Of a DNA stretch of 64,000 nt, positions 12,941 through 26,600 are shown piece after piece (positions within the stretch are counted from its first letter, which is position 1; each line of letters begins with the position of its first letter). A model generated the notes under the pieces. The model saw nothing but the letters and a program-made list of their open reading frames with translations, was not told the origin of the DNA and ran no database searches. Origin of the DNA: Astropecten irregularis (Eukaryota; Echinodermata; Asteroidea; Paxillosida; Astropectinidae). The position numbers were made by a program, and so were the translations under genes. The stretch spans positions 34,472,001-34,536,000 of the forward strand of contig OZ020244.1 in NCBI GenBank assembly GCA_963971285.1, written 5' to 3'.

Positions 12941-14274
12941 CCATAACTACATACATACAACTTTTTTGTTAGCCACCTGATATTTAACATTCAGAAATAT
13001 CTTCCAGTCAGTTTCTGGTTCAGACATTGGACATCTGTTCAGACATCTCATGTGAAAGCACATTAGCGGCATGGCTTTGTGAAATCCTATAAACATGAAT
13101 GCTTACATTTGACACACACATTGATTGTAAGCTTACACCTTCCAAGGTGGGCCTGTGCACCCCAAATTATAGAGGAAAAAAGGGATATCAATCAAAAGCA
13201 GACGGCCACAAATTTGACAGGATTCCTGCTTTTATCATCTGACGAACTACAGTGTAAATATTTACCACCTATCTGAGGATCGAAGTTTGTTTTTCAAAAT
13301 GTTAGACGGGGCAAAAAAATGTCCAGGTAAGTTGTTTCTCCAGTCAGCCCTGCCTTTAAATACACATGGTTCCCATCAATCATTTTTGCACATTTTGATT
13401 GTCGACTCGCGATATTAGATTTTAAACAAGGACATAAATCAAACAAAATTACTCCTTTGTTTTTTTTTTATATGCAAGTTAAGATGTTAAAGAATAATGG
13501 ATTATTAAAAGTGTGCAATACAAATTTTGAAGGAGTTGGGATATTTGGAGCATAAATGATACCGGCTGGAAAGCGACCTTTGACCTTTTGACAGGAATTG
13601 AAATAAATTTTGAATTATTCAGTCAGACTCCAGATCTGTATGATGGCCAATTTGCTCCCCAGTCACACCTAGTGAGAATTGAATAGTTTTTTTTCACCTC
13701 TCTTAATGTCCCCCTTGGTGACCATATAGTCTACACGACATCACCTCGTGAACCGGCCACTACACCTGGTACCCAGTTCCCAACCCATTAAAAACTATCC
13801 ACGTTGCCCCGGATCCATATTCATCTGCCGGCACTATCAAAAGGAGTACAGGGGGAGACTGGAGACGTTGCAGCACATTTTGCCACCTGAAATGTCCCTC
13901 TCTTTTTTTTTTCCAAGGGGATTGGGAACAGGGAGCCGAGGAGGTGTCTGGTGACAATAAGTGTGAAGGGGGAATGTGACAGGTGGAAGGAAAAGTCAAA
14001 ACGAAGAAGAAAAAAACTAGATGTGAAAAAAAACTAGCTATACATTGAAGTGGAAGATTGATAAGACATTCATATTGGAAGCGGTAATAAATTGAACAGG
14101 AAAGGAATGCATGGCAAGCGGGTCACCAGGTGTCTTGCAACATTATTCCAGAAACTATGTTTACAAAATTCCTCCTTTGTTTCATCTGTGGCAAGATAAT
14201 TTGTTTTCTGGTCAATGTTTAAAATTGAAAAAAAAAAAAAACAGTTCACTTGAACATAACTTGAAATACATGTA

Positions 14275-14444
14275 TAGTGGAACACCTCTATAACAAACAC
14301 AGCTATAACGAAAATCTTCCTTAGCTCCCAATTTCTGTGTACAATGTGTATAGGCATGCTGAACAATGTTCAAAATAAGGAACGACCACAATAAGGAACA
14401 ATTTCTGTGCATCCCAGTGTGTTTGTTATAGTGGTGTCCCACTA
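14275..14444 (+). mobile_element. Family D, pogo/Tigger-like MITE, copy 1
   Basis: The inverted ends TAGTGGAACACCTCTATAAC and GTTATAGTGGTGTCCCACTA flank a 170-bp element. Internal CTATAACGAAA motifs and TA flanks resemble non-autonomous pogo/Tigger elements. A second copy is nested in a SINE at 54780-54952. Confidence 0.78.
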
Positions 14445-14733
14445 TTTTGTTTTCAACGCTTTAGAAATAATTCCATGTTTGGTTTATTTTAAGAATAAAT
14501 GTTAGGCCTAGTTCATTTTGATCAAGGATTTTGTTCAAGAATTCAGCTGAGATGCTAATTGGCAGTTTGGTTCATTCTTCGGTCGGAAGCTTTCACGTCT
14601 CCTTTAATCTCTATGGTTATTATAACCTTACATGTCTATCATAACTGGAAATTCATCAATGGAATAACGAAGGACATTTCTAAGGTCAAAATACACTGAC
14701 TTTGTATGCAGAGAAACTCACATCACTGCAACT

Positions 14734-15099
14734 TTAAAGGTAGTATCATACTTTGGTAAGACACCAAAACGGAAATGTTCACAGATTTACGTATAACTTT
14801 CAGGGTATGAAGATGATGCTGGTAGAAACATACCGTTAACATTTTTCCGCCTGAAATGGTGTATTTATCCAGAAATGAGTAAAACAATGACCGAAAATCT
14901 TTTTGATCTTTTAAAAGATCAAAAACAGAAGAGAAAAGACTTAAGAAATACTGTTGCAGTTTTTCACTGTTTTCTCAAAAAGTGGGCACCGTATGGGACT
15001 GAAATTTTCACAGATGACTGTTATTGTATCTTCCTTTGATATTTCTGCCCATGAATCTGTATTTCTTTGATAAAAACCAAAGTATGATACTACCTTTAA
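14734..15099 (-). mobile_element. TTAA-flanked MITE (family A), copy 6, reversed
   Basis: The copy is full length in reverse orientation, with TTAA on both sides and perfect inverted repeats AGGTAGTATCATACTTTGG and CCAAAGTATGATACTACCT. The central palindrome GATCTTTTAAAAGATC is intact. Confidence 0.92.
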
Positions 15100-15680
15100 A
15101 GGTCAGGCACGATGACATCAGGCAGGATGACACCTCAATTTCCATCCATCTACTGCCTTCACGATCAATTTGTCACGATCAAACCACAACAGAAATCTTT
15201 CAGCTTTTCTGCCCTATACAAGCAGCTATTGAATTCATACATATCTCAACCCCCTTAATTCACCCATTCCAGGGCATGCACTCGGCTTGCCTCAAAACTT
15301 GCAATGACATCATTTCATAGATTCCTGCACTGTATATACTCCGCTCACAATCAATTTAGCGGGATATAAAACCGGGGATTTGGAAGATGCCTTGGCCGGT
15401 CGGTGTCATTCCAGGTTGGTTTCTGAATCCACTCAAGGCGGACGGACGATGCCACGATCACTGAGTGTTTTAACAGCCCCCCCTCTCCCCTCCTCCTCCC
15501 CCTCCCCTGATCCCCAAGAGGTTAGCCTAGAGAAGCGCCCGCCGCTGAGACCTGAGATGGCTCCGAGTCTTGAAAAACATCGGAGGGTGCACAGAGTATT
15601 GGTATATGGTCAATATGAAGGGGACAGATTGAATCATTTGGAATGGTAGTGTGACAAGGAGATGAGAATGAAGATTTAGC

Positions 15681-15950
15681 TTAAAGGTAATATCATACTT
15701 TGGTTTTTATCAAAGAAATACAGATTCATGGGCAAAAATATCAAGTCATCTGTGAACAGTCATCTGTGAACATTTTAGTCCCATACATGTACGTTGCCCA
15801 CTTTTAATTTGAGAAAACAGTGAAAAACAGCCATAGTAAGTCTATCTCTTTTATTTTTGATCTTTTAAAAGATCAAAAAGATTTACGGTCGTTGTTTTAC
15901 TAATTTTTTGATAAATACACCATTTCAGGCGAAACAATTTTAACGGTAGG
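15681..15950 (+). mobile_element. TTAA-flanked MITE (family A), 3'-truncated copy 7
   Basis: The left TTAA and AGGTAATATCATACTTTGG are present. Similarity stops after AATTTTAACGGTA, so the right terminal repeat is missing. Confidence 0.85.
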
Positions 15951-16389
15951 TAAAAGCATTTGCTGTGCAATGTGAGTCTCCAGTAGCTAGAGAGGCCATA
16001 TGCACAGCACGGATGACTGTGAAACAAAAATGCCACATTCTGGCACTTGTAACAGTTCACAGCTTCTGGCCATCATTCAATCCGGCCAATTTCTTTTTTC
16101 CTTATCAGATATTCCAAATGCCTATAAACAGCTCTCACTCTATTTACCCTCCCAGGGGTACCACTATCTTGCCAACTTGACTTCTCCCCTGCCATAAAGA
16201 ACCAAATGAAAAGCCATCAACTTTGCTCCCTCTTCAACAGACAGCGGGGAGACGATGATGATAAATGAGACAGACTTGGACAGTTGGACCTTGCTGTCCG
16301 GTTCAATCCCTCAACTGTTCCATTTTTGATGTCAGTTGCAGTCCATCTCCGACCAACACCATACAGAGAGAGAGTCCTCGCAGACATTT

Positions 16390-16624
16390 GGGCCCTTTTT
16401 TCAAACCTCGGCTCCGGCTCCGGCTCCGGCTCCAGCTCCATTTCTTGAGTCAATTTTAAAATAACGGGTATCAAAATACTGGGGTAGAGACTTTTGGCTG
16501 TGGTTTGTGATTCTCTGGTTTGAAAGGGAAAACGGAGCTTCAGCTTCAATGAAAACCCACAACCTCTTTTTTCAGCATATGGATGACGGAGCCGGAGCCG
16601 GAGCCGAGGTTTGGAAAAAGGGCC
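16390..16624. mobile_element. Family J MITE with hexanucleotide-repeat ends, copy 1
   Basis: Long inverted ends run GGGCCCTTTTTTCAAACC then (TCGGCTCCGGCTCC..), mirrored by (GGAGCC)n GAGGTTTGGAAAAAGGGCC. TTG lies outside both ends. The 154-codon frame over it (EPEPEPEP) is a translation of the repeat. Confidence 0.82.
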
Positions 16625-17144
16625 TTGACCACGTGACAGCCTGAATGCCAAAAAAGGCTTCTTATATTCTTCAGTTTTCAAAGTAGAGGCGGAGAAGTGG
16701 GCGAGAAGGAGGAGGAGGAGGAGGGCTTGCGGGTCCTGAATGGATTTTAGGAAAGCCGGTGATTCACGGAGAGATGGCAGTGTGCTTCTGGGCCCCGGCC
16801 CACAACCGTCATCATCCCCTAGAAGAGGCTGTTTATATTAGGGTGTACAAACACCCCTATACATGCCTGGTCATGATTCATAAGGATCGCTGACTGTTCA
16901 ATATATTCGTATTTTCTCCTCCTCACACGGCAAATGCAAATCCCATTCATGATGTACTTTTGCAGAATTCAAAATGACCGACTGAATGGATCGTTTTGCT
17001 GGGTCTCCCCAAGTCATCCGGACTTTCAAACGGTAAAGATATTGCACAAGCAATATACAATTTCGAAATTAAATATTTGCCAATTTTGAAATTAATATCA
17101 GTTGGCATTAATTCAGTCACCCTACCTTATTGCACTCTGTCTGT

Positions 17145-17510
17145 TTAAAGGTAGTATCATACTTTGGTTTTTGTCAAAGAAGTACAAATTCATGGGCAAA
17201 AATATCAAGGGAAGATACAGTAAAAGTCATCTGTGAAAATTTCAGTCCCATACGGTGCCCACTTTTTGAGAAAACAGTGAAAAACAGCCACAGTATTTCT
17301 TAAGTCTTTTCTCTTTTATTTTTTATCTTTTAAAAGATCAAAAAGATTTTCCGTCGTTTTTTTACTAATTTCTGGATAAATACACCATTTCAGGCGGAAA
17401 CATTTTAACGGTACGTTTCTACCACCACCATCTTCATACCCTGAAAGTTATACGTAAATCTGTGAACATTTCTGTTTTGGTTTCTTACCAAAGTATGATA
17501 CTACCCTTAA
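17145..17510 (+). mobile_element. TTAA-flanked MITE (family A), copy 8
   Basis: The copy is full length with TTAA on both sides. The right end reads CCAAAGTATGATACTACCC-TTAA, a single substitution from the left repeat. Confidence 0.92.
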
Positions 17511-18461
17511 CTGGATGCGGTCAAGCACAAAAGTTTATAATCAATGGTTGTGCATTTTGATTTTCTTCCCTTGAAAACCTCTTTTAGAAGTGTAAACAAA
17601 GACAACGAGCAATTTTCTACCTCTGGCCATTATTGATAATATTTACTTTTAACAGAAGAAAGCAATTTTGTCCGGTGATAAATCTGGAAAGATTTCGTCC
17701 CATCCCTCAGAGCGCCAATACACAGGAATTACACAGCGGTTTATAATAAAGCGCCAGGGGAAAGGGGGAAAGGGTTGATAAATGACAGCCAGAGGTTTCA
17801 TCTTTTTTGCAGCCCTGTCTCCACTTTTTCAGTGTCTAATCTGGAGGATCTGGAGATGAATTTACAACTGGTTGCTAAGCTCCGACAGATGCTTTAATCA
17901 AGGCAATGTGCGAGGAGAAGAGACAGTGGGACTGCATCTTATGGATCTTCTCCTGACATCATCTCCCCCCAACCCACCCCTCCCTAAAACTCAAATCTGA
18001 CACATGCATGCATTCTATGTTGAATAATAGATACAGGATGTCCCCCAAAAACACTTTGTGTCGGAACTATTATATAAAAATTCAACTGTTTATCACTTCA
18101 AGATTCAGATATGTGATACAGCCATGTCTTGGCTATCACCATGTAGATTTTGAGAAAAATTGGACTGAAATTGAGTGAATTAGTCAACCTCAAAACCCGA
18201 TTTTCATCTTTCTTTCAATACACATCATGTAAAGAAAAGGTTTTTATAGCACACCATGGATAATTTGAGGAGAGGTGGACCTGAAAGATAAATGGGGCAT
18301 CTTTGAAAGAGCGACAAATACCTCTCGTCCAAGTAACAGAGTTATGTCACATAGTGCATAGTGCATAGGGTTCCCACTGTGTTATTAATTTTACTGCATC
18401 CCTTCATTTCTTCTTGCAAGCCTCTGATCTTATTGGGCTTCACAACTCTCATGTATCAGGC

Positions 18462-18806
18462 ATGGACCTTATCGAAGATAGCGCATAACTGGCTGTGCGC
18501 AAAGCACTCTGGGAAACACAGAGTTGCTAGGGCTGGTGATGTGTGCATACTACGTACAGACATGAGAATTCAACACCGCTGGAACAAGTGACTCGACAGT
18601 AACATTCCAAGGACCATTGTGCAGCATCGTTATGTATAACAACTCAAAGCAAGGCTTTCTTCTCGGAAAGAAGACAACTTAAGTTAAACTTCTGTACGCG
18701 TGTCGACGCGTGTGGTAAAACTTTCAAACTCAAAATTCCCCACTGTTCTTTGCGTGCGCACGCGCACGCGCAGCGCCGAAAACATGCTATCTTCGATAAG
18801 GTCCAT
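18462..18806. mobile_element. Family H inverted-repeat element
   Basis: A 345-bp element with perfect 21-bp inverted ends beginning ATGGACCTTATCGAAGATAG. It contains a TGCGTGCGCACGCGCACGCG run near the right end. Only one copy was found in the window. Confidence 0.75.
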
Positions 18807-20433
18807 TCTACTTGGGCTGAACAAGAATTAATTTATGTGTACATGGAAACATATATGGCACCGGGCACACCCAGCTAGTTTCACATCAGGCAAATGTGTA
18901 TGCTGCATACCTACAACATCTAGCACAACTGAGAAATATGGCATAGAAAAAATGTGCTTTGTATGGGAATATGGGTAAATTGCAGGTGCATCTGGACCTA
19001 GTCAAAATGCCAACAGTTAAACACAAGTTAGTCACGTTACAGTGAATGTGATCTGATGCATGGAACCTGCACGAATGAATACAAAATGTAAATAGTAGGC
19101 ATACTATTAAAAGCCATCAGACAAAAAAAAAATCAAAGAAAGGACAAAAAACTCAACTTGAAGAATGTACTTCATAAAATGCCATTAGCTTTTTCTGCAG
19201 TTACACTTGACTGTGGCCCAATCATTTTTCGTCGTGTTTTTTTTTCCTTTTTCTGTTCATTTGTTATGCAAATGAAGCACCCATCTTGACCCCGTCTAGC
19301 ATTTCGCACTGTGCACCCCCCTCTCTCTTTCTTCACTGCTAAATTGCCGGGCTTTGAATCATTGTATTGAGTTTCATTCCAGCGCCAATTCACAGGAATT
19401 TTTTTTATTCACTCTATCACGAAAAATATTCCCCTGTACAACTGGCAGGACCGCCCGTTCAACCATAACATGTGAAGTGCCTATCCAGTTTCATGTCTCC
19501 CCCCCCCCTTCCACGACTAAGAGCATCGGTCAAATTGAATTCTTTCTTTCCATCTCCACCCCCACCTTTCCCCGCCCCCTCAAGAGCAGGGCAAATATGA
19601 AAGATAACCACAAAATTCAAAAGCCCGGAGTTGTCCAAAATCATATATCTGTTTCAAAATGACACTAGGAGTTGCCCGTGGAACCAGAGACGGCCAACGC
19701 GCGAGGGGAAAGTCGAGCGAGAAAAAATATTTGGCGATCGGTGTGCACACAAGTTCCCTGCGCTAGAATAAATTCCAGAGTGCAAAAGAGAGAGAGAGAA
19801 AAGGAAAGACAGCAGATCTTGAGAAAAGTTGGAGCAGGCAGAGAGCTCTGTCAACATGTTGGGAGAAGAACATTCGAGGCAGGTGGAAGGGGTCGATATT
19901 ATGGCATTGCAGTTAAAACCCCTTCACGGCCTGTTTGGAATACATATCAAGAAGAAAATAGGCAAGAAATAATACAAAACGGTCCAGAATTTGGCAAAGA
20001 TGCGATCAAGAGTGTGGACCCATTGATTGGTGTGGTTGGAATGGAGTATTCGTGGCCATATTTACCCAGAGTGAAGCAAGCTCCGAGCCTATTATTACAC
20101 CGCTTGATAAATGATTCAGGACTTCATCGATCCAGCTGCACTTCACTATTTCAAAACCAAAAGGACAACCGTGTCAGCTTCAGTTTGCTCTGAGTAGCAG
20201 GGGTTCTCATTTTCTTGTGGGACGGCCGTGGCCAGCTCGTGTACTTGCAACAGGCTGATGGCCATCACCAACCAGGGAAATAGTCTGAAGTCTGAAGACA
20301 TTAATGTCAGATAGGGTGTGGACTGTGGAAGCTTCTACAGATATTACTCAGAATCACTGACACGGCTAACGGCACAGCATCGTTACACAGATATTCCATA
20401 TCAGCAAAATGCATTTCACGTCTGCATCAAGTT

Positions 20434-20571
20434 AATGGGAGACATTTCAAGTCAACAGCGTCAGTGCGCGTGCACGCAAATGTGAGCATGCGCACGTTGT
20501 TCTGTGCTTGCGCTGTTCTGCGCTGCGTCTGTGCTGTTGACTTGAGGACCAGTCCTCGAAAGTCTCCCATT
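20434..20571. mobile_element. Family F MITE, copy 2
   Basis: The ends are AATGGGAGACATTTCAAGTC and GACTTGAGG..AGTCTCCCATT. CAAGTCAACAGC near the left end is mirrored by GCTGTTGACTTG near the right. The core is GC-rich (GTGCGCGTGCACGC). Confidence 0.78.
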
Positions 20572-21026
20572 GATGACGCAGCGTACAAGCTATGACATTA
20601 ATGCACATTCCAAATTGAACTTGACGAAAAAAAAAAAACGAATGCCATCATCACATTTCCAGACCCAAATCTGAAGTGTCACATGGAGGATTTCGAATTT
20701 TTTTCCTCGCACTGATTCAGTGATCATTAAGCCACACAAAGGCAATGGAGTCAATTTGTGCTGTACTTCAAATGTGTACTTGAAAATGCACTGCTACAAG
20801 TCAATGCAGTGGCATACGATAGGCCTGTATACTATGCACCAATTCTCTCCTTCTGCTGAACCATTAAAATTCATAATATCCGATGCTATTACAATTCAAT
20901 TAAAGAGCGATGTTTGTTCTATTTGCTTGTTTGTTCTTTGCTTTTGTTTATTGTTTGTTATTGTTTGTTTGTTTGTGCTTACTGTTAAATCTTATGATAT
21001 ATGTTAATGTATGTTTTATGAAGAGG

Positions 21027-21027
21027 T

Positions 21028-21070
<43 letters not shown>

Positions 21071-21072
21071 TT
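21027..21072. repeat. (TTTA)n microsatellite
   Basis: About eleven uninterrupted TTTA units. A second short tail-like array, (ATAGAA)n at 21179-21201 after AGATCAATAAAA, suggests a retroposon 3' end nearby, but no body was recognised. Confidence 0.85.
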
Positions 21073-22885
21073 GTGTGTAAATATTACAAATATTGAGTGT
21101 TCATAATATTTATCTCTTTCTTTTCCTTTTAAATATCTCCCTGTAGTTAGCATTGTATTGCTGTTGGATTAGATCAATAAAAATAGAAATAGAAATAGAA
21201 ACTCAAACCCATTTGTCGTGATACAAAATCAACAATCTGTGCCGGATACACGTATAAACAGTAACATGTGATATCAATCTATTAAATCAAGGAACATGTA
21301 AAAAAAAAAGAAAAAAAAAAAAGAATGAGGATGAATATTCATAGACTACAAATCAATACATTACACTGTTAGTGTATTGCGTGCGTCGCTGTGTTTATAA
21401 AACATTGATGAGACGTGAAGAGAGATTATAATCGCTGCGTTTCTGTTGACATTAAGCCCGCCCAGGGGGGACATATCCTCAGCCAGACAAGACACAATAA
21501 CAACACCCAAATGGTTGTCGGCAGTCTAACTCTAAGCCAGACCTATTTTAACAATCCAATCAGCCGACAGAAGTATTTTTTCATTAGGCCAATTTAGCCA
21601 GCTAGTCTTGGGCCTACCCCCACCCTCTCTGATCGCTTCTAGACTTTGATCTCCCTACTGTTAACTACCACTACCACCACTCCCAATGATCTCATGAATT
21701 ATTCATGAAGGCCTGCACCAAAGGACCAATGAGCGAGCTTATTGGAGGAGGATGGAGAGGATGGAGGTAGGAAGGGGGGGTGGATGGGGCAGGATGACTC
21801 ACACTGTACATCCTGGTGATGATGATCCCGCCAAAACCTTCCCAACAAAATAATCATAATAATAAGTTCGCCTGTTGAATAAAGATGAAGCAGTTTTTAT
21901 ATATTGGCCATGTTAGCCTCCCTGACCGTATTAGCCTTCCCACCACTGGCAGCAAAGGCATCCCTACAAAGATCCTGCTCGGACACGTGCCCCTTTTTTC
22001 CCCACCACCACCTTCTTTTCATTTCAGCCCCCGAGGGCATCTTCTCACCATGAACCAGAAGGGTAAAATGTACTCTGGTTCCACCATTGAATCCCCCAGT
22101 GACAAAGTCGGACTAATGCAATCTCTTATCACATGTAGAGAGGGGAGGAGGATGGGAGGGGCCAGATGGGGGTTGAGGGGACTTGATCTGTTGGTGTGAT
22201 TACACAGTGTATGTGTTCTCTTTATAGCAACACCCTGAAGGGATTCTAAGGGGTGTAGTGTAATGCAAGATTATCGCTGGCGTATGTTTCATGGTGATTT
22301 TTAGGGATTAAAACTCATCATATCAGATTTCAAATCCCCTGACATTCAGGAATATACCGGGAGAATTTTCATGGCATTTTTTTTTTTCATTTTTTTGGCG
22401 GGGTTATACTGCAACAAAGAGATTTTGACTGGATAAACATTTTTCACGCTATTCGACTGCCACTACAAGTCATGTGTGTTGGTGGCGGCCATCATATAAA
22501 AAAATGAAATTCTCTGATTTATTTCCGTATCCCTCAGGCTGGGAATGTTCAAATTTTGTGTGCATTTTTTGTGTTTGTTTGTTTTGGGTTTTTTCTGGTC
22601 TCCTTTTGTTATTCTTGACATCAGGCTAACCTACAAAAAAATCAGAACACATTACCAAAGTCTTGGGGTAAAAATAAACATCCTAATCCCACGTATGACG
22701 AGAGGTAAGGCAGCATTTTCTGACACATTTTCCAAATTGGGCCTGTCACGCAATATCTAGGGTGCACAGATAAATACTCTTTCAATGCTCTTACATGTAG
22801 GACTGAATTAATGTAACTGATGAAGGAGATGTAGCTATCACACATCATTACAAAGGTGTTTCATGCTGAGTATATGGGGATATAT

Positions 22886-23033
22886 GCACCTTATTCACGG
22901 TGCATCCATCTTGCATTCGAAGCAGTGCAATCAAACCGAGGCTTGGATTCAAAATAGTCTGATACCCATTCTCTATTTAGAATTGGTGTTATCTTTTCCA
23001 ACGGGTATACAAGGATGCATCGTGAATAAGGCC
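22886..23033. mobile_element. Family M short MITE
   Basis: The ends CCTTATTCACGGTGCATCC and GGATGCATCGTGAATAAGG face each other across about 150 bp. It has no coding capacity, and one copy was seen. Confidence 0.72.
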
Positions 23034-23264
23034 TATTGATTACCAATAATATGATAATAGTAACTATTATGTAATAACTGAGTTACATGTATGTTACAAC
23101 AAACATATGTATCTAATACAATAATATGTGGGCCTATCTTTATGAATATGAGTTTTTCTTATCAATTCAGATATGAGATGAGACATTTTTTGAAATTCAG
23201 AATTCAGTCAGAATCCAGACAGAATCTTTTTCATAGGTGGAGACAAATCATAAAAACGCTATTA

Positions 23265-23647
23265 TTAAAGGTAGTATCATACTTTGGTAAGATACAAAAA
23301 CAGAAATTTTCAGAGATTTACATATACCTTTCAGGGTATGAAGATGATGCTAGTAGAAACCTACCGTTAAAATTGTTACGCCTGAAATGATGTATTTATC
23401 CAGAAATGAGTAAAACAACGACCGGAGTAAAACAACGACCGGAAATCTTTTTGATCTTTTAAAAGATCAGAAATAAAAGAGAAAAGACTTAAGAAATACT
23501 GTGGCCGTTTTTCACGATTTTCTCAAAAAGTGGGCACCGTATGGGACTGAAATTTTCACAGATGACTGTTACTGTTTCTTCCTTGATATTTTTGCCCATG
23601 AGTCTGTATTTCCTTGACAAAAACCAAAAGTATGATACTCCCTTTAA
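23265..23647 (-). mobile_element. TTAA-flanked MITE (family A), copy 9, reversed, with internal duplication
   Basis: The copy is full length in reverse with TTAA on both sides. It is longer than its relatives because a 17-bp unit (GAGTAAAACAACGACCG) is tandemly duplicated at 23408-23441. Confidence 0.9.
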
Positions 23648-26600
23648 ACAAGCAACGCTAAAAACAAAATTCATAGCATTTGTAAAGCGATCCGAAAATT
23701 TTGCCCAAGCATATTTGAATTGAAAACACTTGAATTTGATGAAGACTGATGTCACAAGGGAAAAAACAAAGAATCTGGGTGATAAAAGTTACTACGGCAA
23801 ACATTGCAGTCGCCACGCCAATTACATCGCTCAGGTGGCGCCACACAATCCGTGCACGTACTCCGACCGGGGATACAGCAGTTTATCACAGCGCTGTCAA
23901 CAATGACATCATCGGGGACAGACAGGGAGGGGGAGGGGGAGGGGGAAGAGGGGAGGGGGGGGCAAACAGTGTAATTTGGTTATGTTCAGATGCTTGATGC
24001 TTTGAGGAGAGCGGGGTAGGGGAACTGACTCTGTTTGTTGAAGCTGAAGTCCATTTTAATTAATGAGATGTATGCAACAGATGAAGGACTTGTGTGTGGA
24101 GTGTGGGAAGTGGGAAAGACTCGACTCGGTAGATAATACTGATTGCCGGCACTTTCATTTATATTTCCATTTGCAGAGCGCCTCCATGCCATGGTTGGTA
24201 ATCACTTCATTAGGAAGCAATCAAGGCTATTTACATGTATTAGCTGCAGTCTACCAGCACTCTCAGTGTACACAAACATAATGCCTATGTATAAATAACG
24301 TTAGAGCTCTATCAAAATGATGCACATAAAGGTGATGTCTGTTCAAAACTGACAAAACACAAATTGCAGACATCAAATATTTTTCACGGCATTTTGCTTA
24401 AATTAAATATGAAATTCAATGAAAACCAGCACTATCTCCGGGAATTATTTGCCACATCATGACAGTATTATTCACTCTATGAAAAGCTTTATATTGAATC
24501 AGTGTATCAATATGGAAGCAGATATTTCTATGATCCTAGATGCTGTCTATATATCTTTTTAAATGAAATTTATTTCCCTAGAGAAACGATGGGAATTACG
24601 GGAATTCATTTTGGTTTGGCATGAATTACTCTGTCTGAGACCTGCACAAACTCATCCTAAAATTTGTTCAAACTGTTTGATTGCTTCACACGTTTTATCT
24701 TAATTAATCAATTTCCCTCTGACGCACTTTTTCCCAGTGAATAAACCGGCGTGACTTCCAGCACCATCCTTTGGATGGGTGACGATTCTGACCGGACTGT
24801 GGGCTGCAATCGCGGCCGATGAAGGGGGCCCAAAAATGCAAGCCCCATTCACAGGACTCATCACCCCTGAGATATGAGGGCCTGTACTTGAATACATTTT
24901 GCAGACGAGGTACACAAAACACAGCGTGTGCGCACTTACGGCATACAGATTGATAGCGGGTATACAGTAGAAACGGTCTGCCTGATTGGATGGCTAGCAA
25001 TGCGGTGGCAGCGTTCTTTTTTTTTTTGACGTGTAGCTCTTGAGGTTCTCTGGGGTGGAGGGCTGGAGCCAGATTGCTGACAAACATGCCACCTTCTTCC
25101 CCTTCTCAATATCAGCTTCACCCTACAGACAAGATCACATTTCAATTTCCTTGCAAATTCTTGTACATGAGTATGATATCCGTGCCCGGGCATGCATGTA
25201 CATGTAATAGGTTGGGAGGGGGGAGGGGGGGGAGGGGAGGGGGAGGTGGTGGGGGATTGGCAACAAATTCACCAAAACAGATTGTTACTTCAGGACAAAC
25301 TTGCAGAGTATATATGCCGAGAATATAAGGATCAGAGCAGAGTCGGTCAGTCCTGGCATCAGTCAGTCCCAGGTTATTGCCTGCATGCACACATTGTCAG
25401 ACAACCAGTCATGTTTCCGGAGGAGGGAAAAAATAATGTTTGAATTCCAAAAACGCCCTTATACACATATGAGTAATCCGTTCTACTATGAAAATGTAAG
25501 TGTATAGCCCACCAAAAAAAAGAAGAGGAAAAAAAGTCAGATATTGATCTGTCTCCATGGTAATTTGAAGTAAAACAAACGGATTCTCCTCCAGTTCATT
25601 ACGCCAGTAATTGCTAGCTGCCAGGCATCCTAACCTAGTCTTATCATATTGCTGGCTCCCTACACACACAAACACACCCGTGAATAAACTGCCAACCCAT
25701 CATGTGCGCGGAGTTGTAGCTCAGCCCAATTTCCGTCGATCCCCCTACAATTCGGCGCCGACGCCCGGCCCCTCACATTCTGCTCCTCCTGACAAGTGAA
25801 TATCAGTCTCCCAGTAATATTCTATATTTCTCTAGAGAATGACTGGCATTCTATATCGAACTCCTGCACTGTATTTCTACAGCCTTGTGAATTATGAAGT
25901 GCCAAACAGATCTAACAGCATGCTGTATCACATAACCTGTACCCGTTATCCGATGTCAGATGCTCCCCAAGTATTTCACAGATAACCATACTTGCAATCA
26001 CAGATAATTTCTCCAGAGTACAAAGCCCAACCAAGGGGAACAAGCTCTCAAACCATCAACTCTCAATAAAGTGCATCACGATGAGCTATTAAAAAGCTAC
26101 GTCAAGACACCTATCAATTATCGCACAGCAACACGCACATATACTGCAGTTTATCATTACATTCTACAGAAGGTGCGGTCTTTCAAACTTTGCCAAGCAA
26201 ATTTCAGAGCTCTATTTCTCTAGAGGGGACAAAGGCAAAGCCAGAGCAAACTTAGACACTTGGCTCAGTCTCCATATATCCTTGTGCATTATTGAGTGTT
26301 ACATGTGCATACGGCCTGTCAATAACATCCTTGATGCAGGAGACAACATGGTGAGTAAACAAGGATGAATAATTTCTTGTTGGCTGCAAAGTCCCAAAGG
26401 CAAGGTAATGCAGGCTTATTCACTCGCCGTCCAATATGCAATAATGTCGTGAGTCTTTAACTATTTCTGTATTGTGACCCTCAAGTGGTCCAAGCAGAAA
26501 GAAAACAAACAAGTCAGTGTATTTGGATAGACTATGGAGGAAGGAAAAGACAGTCAAGGTTCATGGATTCCCAAAACTTTTCCCCCAAAAAAGTATGACT

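Noticed and set aside
16217-16681. 154-codon minus-strand frame with an EPEPEPEP run
   Set aside because: The frame spans a family J transposon; the Glu-Pro run is the hexanucleotide array in translation.
19672-20193. 173-codon plus-strand frame starting with TTG
   Set aside because: It has no recognisable domain, no splice context and low-complexity charged stretches; chance is the simpler explanation.
21027-21072. Possible repeat array of CRISPR type
   Set aside because: It is a plain tetranucleotide microsatellite with no spacers, and the genome is animal.
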